Assembly: GCF_002407205.1 (NCBI RefSeq)
Contig: NZ_CP023549.1
Coordinates: 124,001 to 188,000 of the forward strand
Source of the DNA: Rhodobacter sp. CZR27
GTDB lineage: Bacteria > Pseudomonadota > Alphaproteobacteria > Rhodobacterales > Rhodobacteraceae
Length of the DNA: 64,000 nucleotides
Direction of reading: 5' to 3'
Made by a program: the position numbers and the translations under genes. The notes below the pieces were generated by a model. It did no database searches. It was not told where the DNA came from and saw nothing but the letters and a program-made list of their open reading frames with translations. The first letter of the stretch is position 1, and each line of letters starts with the position of its first letter. Below, piece after piece: positions 8,774-16,498 of the stretch.

Positions 8774-9743
8774 ATGAGCCTGCTGCGCCCCCTGTCCGCC
8801 CTGCCGTCCACCCTGGCCGAAGCTGCCGCCGGAACGCTCCCCGCCGTGGCATTCGAGCATGTGTCGAAAGATTATTCCGCTCGTCGGGGCCAGGCCCCGG
8901 TTCCGGCGCTGCAAGATGTCAGCCTGAGCGTCGATCCGGGGTCGATCACCGGCGTCATCGGCCCGTCGGGCGCCGGAAAGTCGACGCTGATCCGGCTGGT
9001 CAACGGGCTCGAGCATGCCACCTCGGGCAGGGTGTGCCTGTTCGGCCGCGAGGTTGGCGCCCTGACGAAGCCGACTGGCGGCGCGAGCGGCGTTCGATCG
9101 GCATGATCTTCCAGCATTTCAACCTGCTTTCCTCGCGCACGGTGTTCCAGAACGTGGCCCTGCCGCTGGTCATTGCCGGGGTTCCGGCCGCGCGGATCCG
9201 GCCACGGGTCGAGCGGCTCCTGGATCTGGTGGGCATCGCCGAAAAGCGCGACTGCTACCCGGCCGAACTGTCGGGCGGGCAGAAGCAGCGTGTCGGCATC
9301 GCCCGGGCGCTGGCCAACGATCCCCGCATCCTGCTGTGCGACGAGGCGACTTCGGCGCTCGACCCTGAAGCCACACTGTTGATCCTGCGGCTGCTGCGGC
9401 AGGTGAACCGGGACCTTGGCGTGACGATCCTGCTGATCACCCACGAGATCCCGATGATCAAGGAGATCTGCGACCGGGTGGCGGTGCTCGAGGCCGGGCG
9501 GATCGTCGAAAGCGGCCCCGTGTTCGACGTCTTCACCCGCCCCGCCACACCCATCGCGGCACGTTTCGCGGTCGCCGCGACCGGCGTGGACCTGCCGCCC
9601 GAATGGGAGGCGCGCAAGGTCGGCCCCGGGCAGGCAGGTGCGCGCAGCCTTGTCCGCATCATGCTGGCCGGGCACACCGGCGCAGCACTGGCCCGCCTCG
9701 GAGCCATGGCCCCGGCGTCGAGATCGTCTCGGCCCGATACCCG
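8774..9743 (+). pseudogene. metN: metN-like ABC transporter ATPase, frameshifted and truncated
   Basis: ATPase of a methionine importer. It starts at ATG 8774 (upstream GGGAAGAAGAC) with Walker [15 protein letters not shown]. Near 9062 one base is missing (GCCCTGACGAAG where GCCCTGGACGAAG would keep the frame). The protein continues in another frame with Q-loop FQHFNLLSS, signature [15 protein letters not shown], Walker [13 protein letters not shown] and H-loop LITHE. A second one-base loss near 9715 follows. The C-terminal NIL sensor domain is cut short after about EIVSAR, where the acs gene begins. No metI lies between them, so the 3' end of metN and metI were probably deleted together. Sequencing error could explain the two indels but not the missing NIL domain. 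Confidence 0.8.
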
Positions 9744-11693
9744 ATGACCGAACTTGCCCTGTTCCACAGGATCTTGCGGCGCGCGCCCATGTCGATCTGC
9801 CGACCTACCGCCGCCGCTATGCCGAGTCGTTGCGGACGCCCGACGACTTCTGGGCTGCCGAGGCCGCCTTTCTCGACTGGATCCGCCCGTTCCGCGAGGT
9901 TTCGGATACGAACTTCGACCCGGCCGACCTGCGCATCCGCTGGTTCGCCGATGGCACGCTGAACGCCTCGGTCAACTGCATCGACCGGCACCTGCCGGCC
10001 AAGGCCGATCAGCCCGCACTGCTGTGGGAGGGCGACCGGCCGGGGGAAAGCCGCACCGTCACACGGGCCGAACTGGCCGATCAGGTCTAACCGCCTCGCC
10101 AACGTGCTGCGGGGGCTGAAAGTGGCCAAGGGCGATGTGGTCACGATCTACATGCCCGTCATCCCCGAGGCGATCGTCGCGATGATGGCCTGCGTCCGCA
10201 TCGGCGCGGTCCATTCGGTGATGTTCAGCGGCTTCTCGGCCGAGGCGCTGGCGGACCGCATCCGCCATGCCGGCGCGCGCGTGGTCATCACCGCGGACGA
10301 GGGGCTGCGCGGTGGCCGCGTGGTGCCGCTCAAGCGGAATGCCGACCGCGCGGCGGCCGCGGCCGGAGGCGTCGCGCACCTGATCGTGGCCGACCGCACA
10401 GGGGCCCCCGTGCCAATGACCCCGGGGCGCGACATCCCTTGGGCTGTGGCCTTGGCCGCGGCCGATCCCTGGTGCCCGCCCGTCGAGGTCGGGGCGGAAG
10501 ATCCGCTGTTCGTGCTCTATACCTCCGGCTCGACCGGGCGACCGAAGGGGCTGCTTCACACCACGGGCGGCTATCTGGTGCAGGTGGGCACAAGCTGGCG
10601 CACCATCTTCGACTGGCACGAGGGCGACGTGTTCTGGTGTACGGCCGATGTGGGCTGGGTGACCGCCCACAGCTACAAGATCTACGGGCCGCTGCTGAAC
10701 GGCGCCACCTCGGTCCTGTTCGAGGGGGTGCCGACCTTCCCCGATCCCTCGCGCTGGTGGTCGATCATTGAAAAGCACCGTGTGGCGATCTTCTACACCG
10801 CCCCCACCGCGGTTCGGTCGCTGATGCGCGAGGGCGAGGCGCCCGTGCGCCGCCACGACCTGTCCTCGCTGCGCGTGCTGGGCTCGGTCGGCGAGCCGAT
10901 CAATCCCGACGCCTGGCGATGGTTGCATCACACGGTGGGCGGCGGGCGCTGCCCGATCGTGGACACCTACTGGCAGACCGAAACCGGCTCGGTGCTGCTG
11001 GTGCCGATCCCGGGGGCGGTGGCGAACAAGCCCGGCGCCGCCGGCAAGCCCTATTTCGGTATCCGGCCCGTGGTGATGGACACCGCCGGCCGCCCCGTGG
11101 CCGGCGCGGGGCGCGGCAGCCTGTGCTTCGCAGGCTCGTGGCCCGCGCAGGCGCGGACGATCCTGCACGACCACGACCGCTTCCTGCGCACCTATTTCTC
11201 GCCGTTCCCCGGCCACTTCTTTACCGGCGACGGGGTCGAGCGCGATGGCCAGGGCTATTACCGCATCACCGGGCGGATCGACGACGTGCTGAACGTCTCG
11301 GGCCACCGGCTGGGCACGGTCGAGCTGGAAGGCGCCATCGCGAGCCACCCCGCCGTGGCCGAGGCGGCAGTGGTGGGCGTCCCCCATCCGGTCAAGGGAC
11401 AGGCGATCTTCGCCTTCGTCACGCTGAAGGCCGACCAGCCGGAAAACGAGGTCCTGAAGGCCGCGATCATGGCGCTGGTGCGCGAACGGATCGGTGCCAT
11501 TGCCACGCCCGAGGCGCTGCTCTGGGCACCGGCGCTGCCGAAGAACCGCGCCGGCAAGATCCTGCGCCGCGTCCTTGCGAGGATCGCCTCCGGAGACTAC
11601 CACGATCTGGGCGACACGACGACACTCGCCGATCCCGAAGCGGTCGACGAGATCATCCGCCGCCACCGGGCCAGCCAGAAGGAGCCGACATGA
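9744..11693 (+). pseudogene. acs: Acetyl-CoA synthetase (Acs-like), two frameshifts
   Basis: Acyl/acetyl-CoA synthetase that converts acetate or propionate to the CoA ester. A probable start is ATG 9744 (MTELALF). One base is missing near 9763, after which the frame reads PQDLAARAHVDLPTYRRRYA. One extra T near 10089 (CAGGTCTAACCGC) creates a stop; removing it gives ELADQVNRLANVLRGLKVAK. The remaining body is intact: YTSGSTGRPKGLLH, TADVGWVTAHSYKIYGPL, YWQTETGS, FFTGDGVERDGQGYYRITGR and LPKNRAGKILRRVL. Without the two indels the length would fit Acs. The stop overlaps the next ATG. Confidence 0.85.
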
Positions 11694-12199
11694 ACGCCGA
11701 AGACCTGCGCGCCCTACAGGCGCCGCTGAAGGAAAGCTACAAGGCCGATCCCGAGGCGGCGCGAGTCACGCTTCGGGCCAGTGGCACGCTGGGCGAGGGC
11801 CTCTCATGTCGACTGGAAACCGGCCGGGCGCTGGTCGAGGCCGGTCTGCATCCAGCCACCGGCGGCAGCGGCACGCAGGCCTGCTCGGGCGACATGCTGC
11901 TTCAGGCGCTGGTGGCCTGCGCGGGCGTCACGCTGAACGCGGTGGCCACGGCCATCGGGTTCGAACTGCGCGGCGGCACCGTCACCGCCGAGGGCGATCT
12001 GGATTTCCGCGGCACGCTGGGCGTGGATCGCGAGGCGCCGGTGGGGTTCTCGGCGATCCGCCTTCGCTTCGACCTCGACACGCCCGAACCGCAGGAGCGC
12101 ATCGACACGCTGACGAAACTGGCCGAGCGTTACTGCGTCGTGCTTCAGACGCTGATGGTGCCGCCGGCCATCGCGCTGCAGGTTGCCGCGCATGACTGA
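11690..12199 (+). CDS. OsmC-like family protein
   Basis: A 169-aa OsmC/Ohr-superfamily protein. Residues around QACSGDMLLQALVACAGVTL show the family's helix with its conserved cysteine, and the last third (TLTKLAERYCVVLQTLMVPP) carries the second cysteine in ERYCVV. These paired cysteines are the usual thiol peroxidase site of OsmC/Ohr proteins. The ATG overlaps the acs stop, and the end overlaps the start of the lyase gene, so the three are coupled. Next to a lyase that may release thiols, a role in handling reactive thiol or peroxide products is plausible but inferred. Confidence 0.82.
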   Translation: MNAEDLRALQAPLKESYKADPEAARVTLRASGTLGEGLSCRLETGRALVEAGLHPATGGSGTQACSGDMLLQALVACAGVTLNAVATAIGFELRGGTVTAEGDLDFRGTLGVDREAPVGFSAIRLRFDLDTPEPQERIDTLTKLAERYCVVLQTLMVPPAIALQVAAHD

Positions 12200-13331
12200 C
12201 CGCCCGCTTGCCCCCGAGACGCTGGCCGCGCAGGCGCTGGGGCATATCGACGGCGCGACCGGGGCGCTGATCCCGCCGATCCACCCCTCGACCACCTACG
12301 AGCGCGACGCCGACACCGGCTATTCCCGCGGCCGCGTCTATGCCCGCGCCGACAATCCGACTTTCGACACGGCCTCCGAGACGCTGACCCGGCTCGAGGG
12401 CGGCGAGGCGACGCTGCTCTTCTCTTCCGGCATGGCCGCGGCGACGGCGGTGTTCCTGGCCCTTGCCCCCGGCGATCACGTGGTGGCGCCGCGGGTGATG
12501 TACTGGGCGCTGCGCGGGTGGCTTCTGGATTTCGCCACCCGCTGGGGGCTGCGGGTCGATCTGGTGGACACGTCGGACCTCGATGCGGTGGCGGCGGCGG
12601 TGCGGCCGGGTCAGACCCGGCTGATCTGGCTGGAAACGCCCGCCAACCCGACATGGGAGGTGGCCGACATCGCCGCCATCGTTGAAATCGCCCGTGCGGC
12701 GGGGGCGCGGCTGGCGGTGGATTCCACCGTGGCCACGCCGGTCCTGACCCGGCCGCTGGAGCTGGGCGCCGATATCGTCATGCATTCGGCCACGAAATAC
12801 CTCAACGGCCACAGCGACGTGGTCGCCGGCACCCTGACCACCGCGCGGCGAGACGAGGTCTGGTCGCGGATCGAGGCGATCCAGCGCCAGAACGGCGCGA
12901 TCCTCGGCCCGTTCGAGGCCTGGCTGCTGCAGCGCGGGCTGCGCACGCTGTTTGCGCGGCTGCGCTGGCAATGCGAGTCGGCTTCGCTGCTGGCGGACCG
13001 GCTGGCCGCGCATCCCCGGGTGGTGGCGGTGCTTTATCCGGGCCTGCCCGGTCACCCGGGCCACGATGTGGCGCGGCGCCAGATGCACGGCGGCTTCGGC
13101 GGGATGCTGTCGATCCGGGTTGCCGGCGGGCGCGAGGCCGCCATCGCAACCGCGGCGCGAGTGCGGGTCTGGACGCGGGCAACCTCGCTCGGCGGGGTGG
13201 AAAGCCTGATCGAGCATCGCGCCAGCATCGAGGGGCCGACCTCGCCGGTGCCTGATGATCTTCTGCGCCTTTCGGTCGGGCTTGAGTCGACCGAAGACCT
13301 GTGGACGGATCTCTCCGCCGCGCTGGGATGA
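12192..13331 (+). CDS. PLP-dependent trans-sulfuration enzyme (cystathionine beta-lyase / methionine gamma-lyase type)
   Basis: Cys/Met metabolism PLP enzyme of 379 aa. Visible features are PPIHPSTTYERD, the cofactor phosphate-binding SSGMAAATAVFLAL, WLETPANPTWEVADI, and the Schiff-base lysine in HSATKYLNGHSDVVAG at about residue 203. The C-terminus has ATSLGGVESLIEHRAS and LRLSVGLESTEDL. Beta- versus gamma-elimination and the exact substrate cannot be told from motifs. In this cluster (MetNQ, acyl-CoA synthetases, OsmC) a catabolic lyase acting on methionine or cystathionine fits. The ATG at 12192 overlaps the end of the OsmC gene. Confidence 0.9.
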   Translation: MTDRPLAPETLAAQALGHIDGATGALIPPIHPSTTYERDADTGYSRGRVYARADNPTFDTASETLTRLEGGEATLLFSSGMAAATAVFLALAPGDHVVAPRVMYWALRGWLLDFATRWGLRVDLVDTSDLDAVAAAVRPGQTRLIWLETPANPTWEVADIAAIVEIARAAGARLAVDSTVATPVLTRPLELGADIVMHSATKYLNGHSDVVAGTLTTARRDEVWSRIEAIQRQNGAILGPFEAWLLQRGLRTLFARLRWQCESASLLADRLAAHPRVVAVLYPGLPGHPGHDVARRQMHGGFGGMLSIRVAGGREAAIATAARVRVWTRATSLGGVESLIEHRASIEGPTSPVPDDLLRLSVGLESTEDLWTDLSAALG

Positions 13332-13336
13332 GGGAC

Positions 13337-13364
13337 GGCCGGACCCGCGAGAGAGGGTCCGGCC
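13337..13364. terminator. Bidirectional terminator between convergent genes
   Basis: Perfect 10-bp arms GGCCGGACCC and GGGTCCGGCC with an 8-base loop. It starts 5 bp after the lyase stop and lies just beyond the end of the minus-strand ABC ATPase fragment. Confidence 0.7.
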
Positions 13365-13367
13365 CGT

Positions 13368-13690
13368 TCAGTCCTGCCGGTGGATCAGCGACTGATCGAG
13401 AACGGCCATGACCTGCCGCCGCAGATCCTCGAATGCATGGGCGCTGCGGCCGCGCGAACGGTCGAGCCTGACCGGGATCTCGGCCTGAACCCGCCCCGGG
13501 TGGGGCCGCAGGATCACGATGCGGTCGGCCAGCACGATGGCCTCGTCGACGTCATGGGTCACCACGATCAGCGTCGTCCGCGGGTCGGTCCGTTGCCACA
13601 CATGCAGCAGATGGTCCTGAAGGTCGATCCGGGTGAAGGCATCAAGCGCCGAGAACGGCTCGTCCAGCAGCAACACCTCGGGGAGAGCGA
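13368..13690 (-). pseudogene. C-terminal fragment of a nitrate/sulfonate-type ABC ATPase
   Basis: About 107 residues of an ABC ATPase remain, beginning at the Walker B strand (ALPEVLLLDEPFSALDAFTR) and including the H-loop LIVVTHDVDEAIVLADRIVIL and a complete C-terminus. This pattern matches SsuB/TauB/NrtC-type ATPases of sulfonate, taurine or nitrate importers. The N-terminal half is missing because a Tn3-family transposase remnant abuts at about 13690. Given the neighbours, a sulfonate transporter is likely. Confidence 0.75.
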
Positions 13691-13693
13691 GAG

Positions 13694-15125
13694 CTACTGT
13701 TTCGTCCACCTGTACTCGCCGGTCAGCAGGATGTGCGCCCAGCCAAGGGGCGAAGTGTGGGCCAGGAATTCGGGCGGGCAGACTAGCCCGGCGGTCTGGC
13801 GCTCGGCGACGGCGCGGCCGAGGTGTGCCGTGTTCCAGTAGATGATGATCGCGGCCAGCAGGTTGAGGCCGGCCATCCGGTAGTGCTGGCCTTCGGCGTC
13901 CGATCGCGGATCTCGCCCTGGCGGCCGATGCGCAGGGCGCTCTTCAGGGCGTGGTGTGCCTCGCCCTTGTTGAGCCCGATCTGCGCGCGCCGCTGGAGGT
14001 CGGCATCCAGCAGCCAGTCGATGATGAAGAGCGTCCGCTCGACCCGTCCGATTTCCCGCAGCGCCACGGCAAGGTCGTGCTGGCGCGGGTAGGCGGCGAA
14101 CTTCCGCAAGAGCTGGCTCGGCGGCAGGATGCCCGCCACCATGGTGGCCGCGCTACGAAGGATGTCGGGCCAGTTGCTGGTGATGGTGCCCTCGCGGACC
14201 TTGCCGCCGACGAGGCCCCTCAGCTCGTTCGGGACGCTCGCCGGGTCGAAGACGTAAAGCCGCTTCGACGGCAGGTCGCGGATCCGCGGCACGAACCGGA
14301 AGCCCAAAGCCGCCGTGATGGCAAAGACTTGATCGGTGAAGCCGCCCGTATCGGCAAAGTTTTCGCGGACCCGAAGGCCCTGCTCGTTCATCAGCAGGCC
14401 GTCGAGAATGTAAGGCGCCTCGTTCACCGTCGCCGGGATGGTCTGGGTGGCGAAGGGGCCGAACTGGTCCGAGACATGGGTGTAGGCCTTCACCCCCGGT
14501 TCATTGCCGTATTTCGCGTTCACGAGGTTCATCGCCTCGCCCTGCCGGGCGGCCGGGAAGAACTGGCCGTCGCTGGAGGCGGTGAAGCCGGCACCCCAGA
14601 ACCGCGCCATCGGCAGCGCAGCCTGCGCCTCGATCACCGTGGCGAGCGCCCGGTTCATCGCGGCGCTTTCGACATGCCAGCGCGACAGGCGCAAGAGCTG
14701 GAAGTAGTCATGGCTGTCGGTGGCCTCGGCCATCTTGCTCAGGCCGAGGTTCAGGCCTTCGGCGAGCAGCACGTTCAGCAATCCGATCCGGTCAGCGCAG
14801 GGCGCACCCGTCCGAAGATGGGTGAAGGCGTCGGTGAAGCCGTCGCCGCATGCACCTCGAGCAGGAGGTCGGTGATCCGCACCTCGGGCAGACGCCGGTA
14901 GAGGTCGAGCACCAGATCGTCCGCCTCGGGCAGGACAGCCGCAGTCAGACGCTCGATCACAGATCCCGCGCGCCGCGGCCCCGAGAGCACCCGGTAGCCG
15001 TAGATCGCGCGCAACCCGCCAAGATCCTCGCGCCTTGTCTCTGCCCGGATGACATAACCGATCAGGGCATCGGGGCTCAGGCCGAGTTGCGCCCGAGGAA
15101 ACGTGAGATTGCTTCGGGGATGACC
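13694..15125 (-). pseudogene. tnpA: Tn3-family transposase remnant with internal deletion and frameshifts
   Basis: The C-terminal DDE domain of a Tn3-type transposase is recognisable: ITDLLLEVHA, GFTDAFTHLRTGAPCADRIG, LNVLLAEGLNLGLSKMAEAT, and YQ-less end AIIIYWNTAHLGRAVAER. It reads in at least three frames, with shifts near 14830 and 13890. Upstream of it, LGLSPDALIGYV and RREDLGGLRAIYGYRVLSG belong to the N-terminal domain, so a large central part of the roughly 990-aa protein is deleted near 14950-14990. The 3' end stops abruptly (EYRWTKQ) next to the ABC ATPase fragment, and no terminal 38-bp repeat is visible. It is dead and cannot move itself. Confidence 0.8.
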
Positions 15126-15162
15126 TTGCCCGGGGCAAGAAGCCGCCCCGCCAAGCAGGATC

Positions 15163-15687
15163 GTGCGCATGCGTGATACCCCTTCGGCCCGGACCTTCCA
15201 GCATGGAACGGACCTGCCGGACTTGATCCATCTCAGGTTGAACCACGGCAAACATCGCCATACTTCGCCAAACCAACTGGGCCGAGGTGACACTGTCGTG
15301 CCGCAGGTGCAGTACCAGACCGTCCGCGAAGTCGCCGACCGGCTGAAGGTCGCCGAGGCTACGGTGCGCAACTGTGGCGGAACTGCCGCTTCGGGGTGCG
15401 GACTGGATTGGATCGTCCTGACCGTGCCGCGCCATCCCACCGGCCTCAGCCACGAGGACACGCGGACGCCGCTGATCCAGTTGACCCGCGCCGCAGGCTT
15501 CGGCGGATGGCTGGCCGTCGCCTCGCACGGAGTAGGCGAGACCGAGGCGCTGTTCGGCGCCAGCGCCGATACCGTGCTCGAGCCGTTCCGGGACGCGGCC
15601 GACCGTGCCGTCGAGATACTTGGCGGAGCCGCCGCCGAACGCACCCAGATCCCCGAAATAGCCACGGAGGGCCATCTGGCGCCCTGA
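15163..15687 (+). CDS. Chimeric ORF with an excisionase-like HTH segment
   Basis: An open frame of 174 aa that looks stitched together. The segment QTVREVADRLKVAEATVRN (about 15310-15370) matches the N-terminal helix-turn-helix of excisionase/MerR-like proteins, but the usual tryptophan and following beta-wing are replaced by CGGTAASGCGLDW. The rest (RAAGFGGWLAVASHGVGETE, then a helical tail) is not recognised. It begins beside the Tn3 remnant and ends 40 bp before the SDR gene. It is probably a fusion of a transposon-associated regulator fragment with another gene's 3' end. Confidence 0.35.
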   Translation: MRMRDTPSARTFQHGTDLPDLIHLRLNHGKHRHTSPNQLGRGDTVVPQVQYQTVREVADRLKVAEATVRNCGGTAASGCGLDWIVLTVPRHPTGLSHEDTRTPLIQLTRAAGFGGWLAVASHGVGETEALFGASADTVLEPFRDAADRAVEILGGAAAERTQIPEIATEGHLAP

Positions 15688-15727
15688 CCGGGCGGACCCG
15701 ACTGTTCAACCGTCAAGGAGTACAATC

Positions 15728-16498
15728 ATGGACCGCCTGAACGGAAAGACCGTCATCGTGACCGGAGGCGCCGTCGGTATCGGCCGCGCCTGTGTCGAGC
15801 GCATGGCCGGCGAGGGCGCGAGGGTCGCCATCTTCGACCTGCTGGAGCCCGAGGGACGAGCACTGGCCGACGAATTGACGGAGAGAGGCTGCAGCGCGGC
15901 CTTCTGGCAGGTCGACGTGGCCGATGAGGCCGCGCTCAAGACCGCCATCGACGCCGCCGCCGCCCGCTTCGGCGGGGTGCATGTGATGGTGAACAACGCG
16001 GGCATCTCGGGCTCGCCCAAACCGACCGACGCGGTGAGCGAAGAGGAATGGGATCGCGTGCAGGCGGTCAACGTCAAGGGCGTCTTCTTCGGCACCAAGC
16101 ACGCGATCCCCCACCTGCGCGCGGCGGGGGGCGGGTCGATCATCAACCTGTCCTCGATCGCGGGGCTGGTCGGCGTGGGTGGGATCGCCGCGTACCACGC
16201 CTCGAAGGGCGCGGTGCGGCTGATGACCAAGAACGACGCGATCACCTATGCGTCCGAGAAGATCCGCGTGAACTCGATCCACCCTGGCTACATCTGGACG
16301 CCGATGGTCGAGAAGCACCTGGGCGCCATCGCGACCAATCTGGAGGCCGCGAAGGCCGCGGCGGGGGCGGCCCATCCGCTCGGCCACATGGGCGAGCCCG
16401 ACGACATCGCCTGGGCCGCGATCTACCTGGCTTCGGACGAGGCGAAGTTCGTGACCGGTGCCGAGTTGGTCGTGGATGGAGGCTACACCGCCCGATGA
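15728..16498 (+). CDS. Short-chain dehydrogenase/reductase (classical SDR)
   Basis: NAD(P)-dependent oxidoreductase of 256 aa. It has the cofactor motif VTGGAVGIG at about residues 11-19, NNAG at about 89-92, the catalytic serine in INLSSIAG, and the YxxxK pair in YHASKGAV at about 156-160. The C-terminus (VTGAELVVDGGYTAR) is typical of the FabG-like group. Substrate unknown. An AAGGAG ribosome-binding site precedes the ATG by 9 bp. The stop overlaps the start of the P-type ATPase gene, so both are cotranscribed although no functional link is obvious. Confidence 0.9.
   Translation: MDRLNGKTVIVTGGAVGIGRACVERMAGEGARVAIFDLLEPEGRALADELTERGCSAAFWQVDVADEAALKTAIDAAAARFGGVHVMVNNAGISGSPKPTDAVSEEEWDRVQAVNVKGVFFGTKHAIPHLRAAGGGSIINLSSIAGLVGVGGIAAYHASKGAVRLMTKNDAITYASEKIRVNSIHPGYIWTPMVEKHLGAIATNLEAAKAAAGAAHPLGHMGEPDDIAWAAIYLASDEAKFVTGAELVVDGGYTAR

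Noticed and set aside
10059..11666. 535-codon minus-strand frame opposite acs
   Set aside because: Arginine/histidine/glycine-rich composition without domains; the plus strand carries unmistakable acetyl-CoA synthetase motifs.
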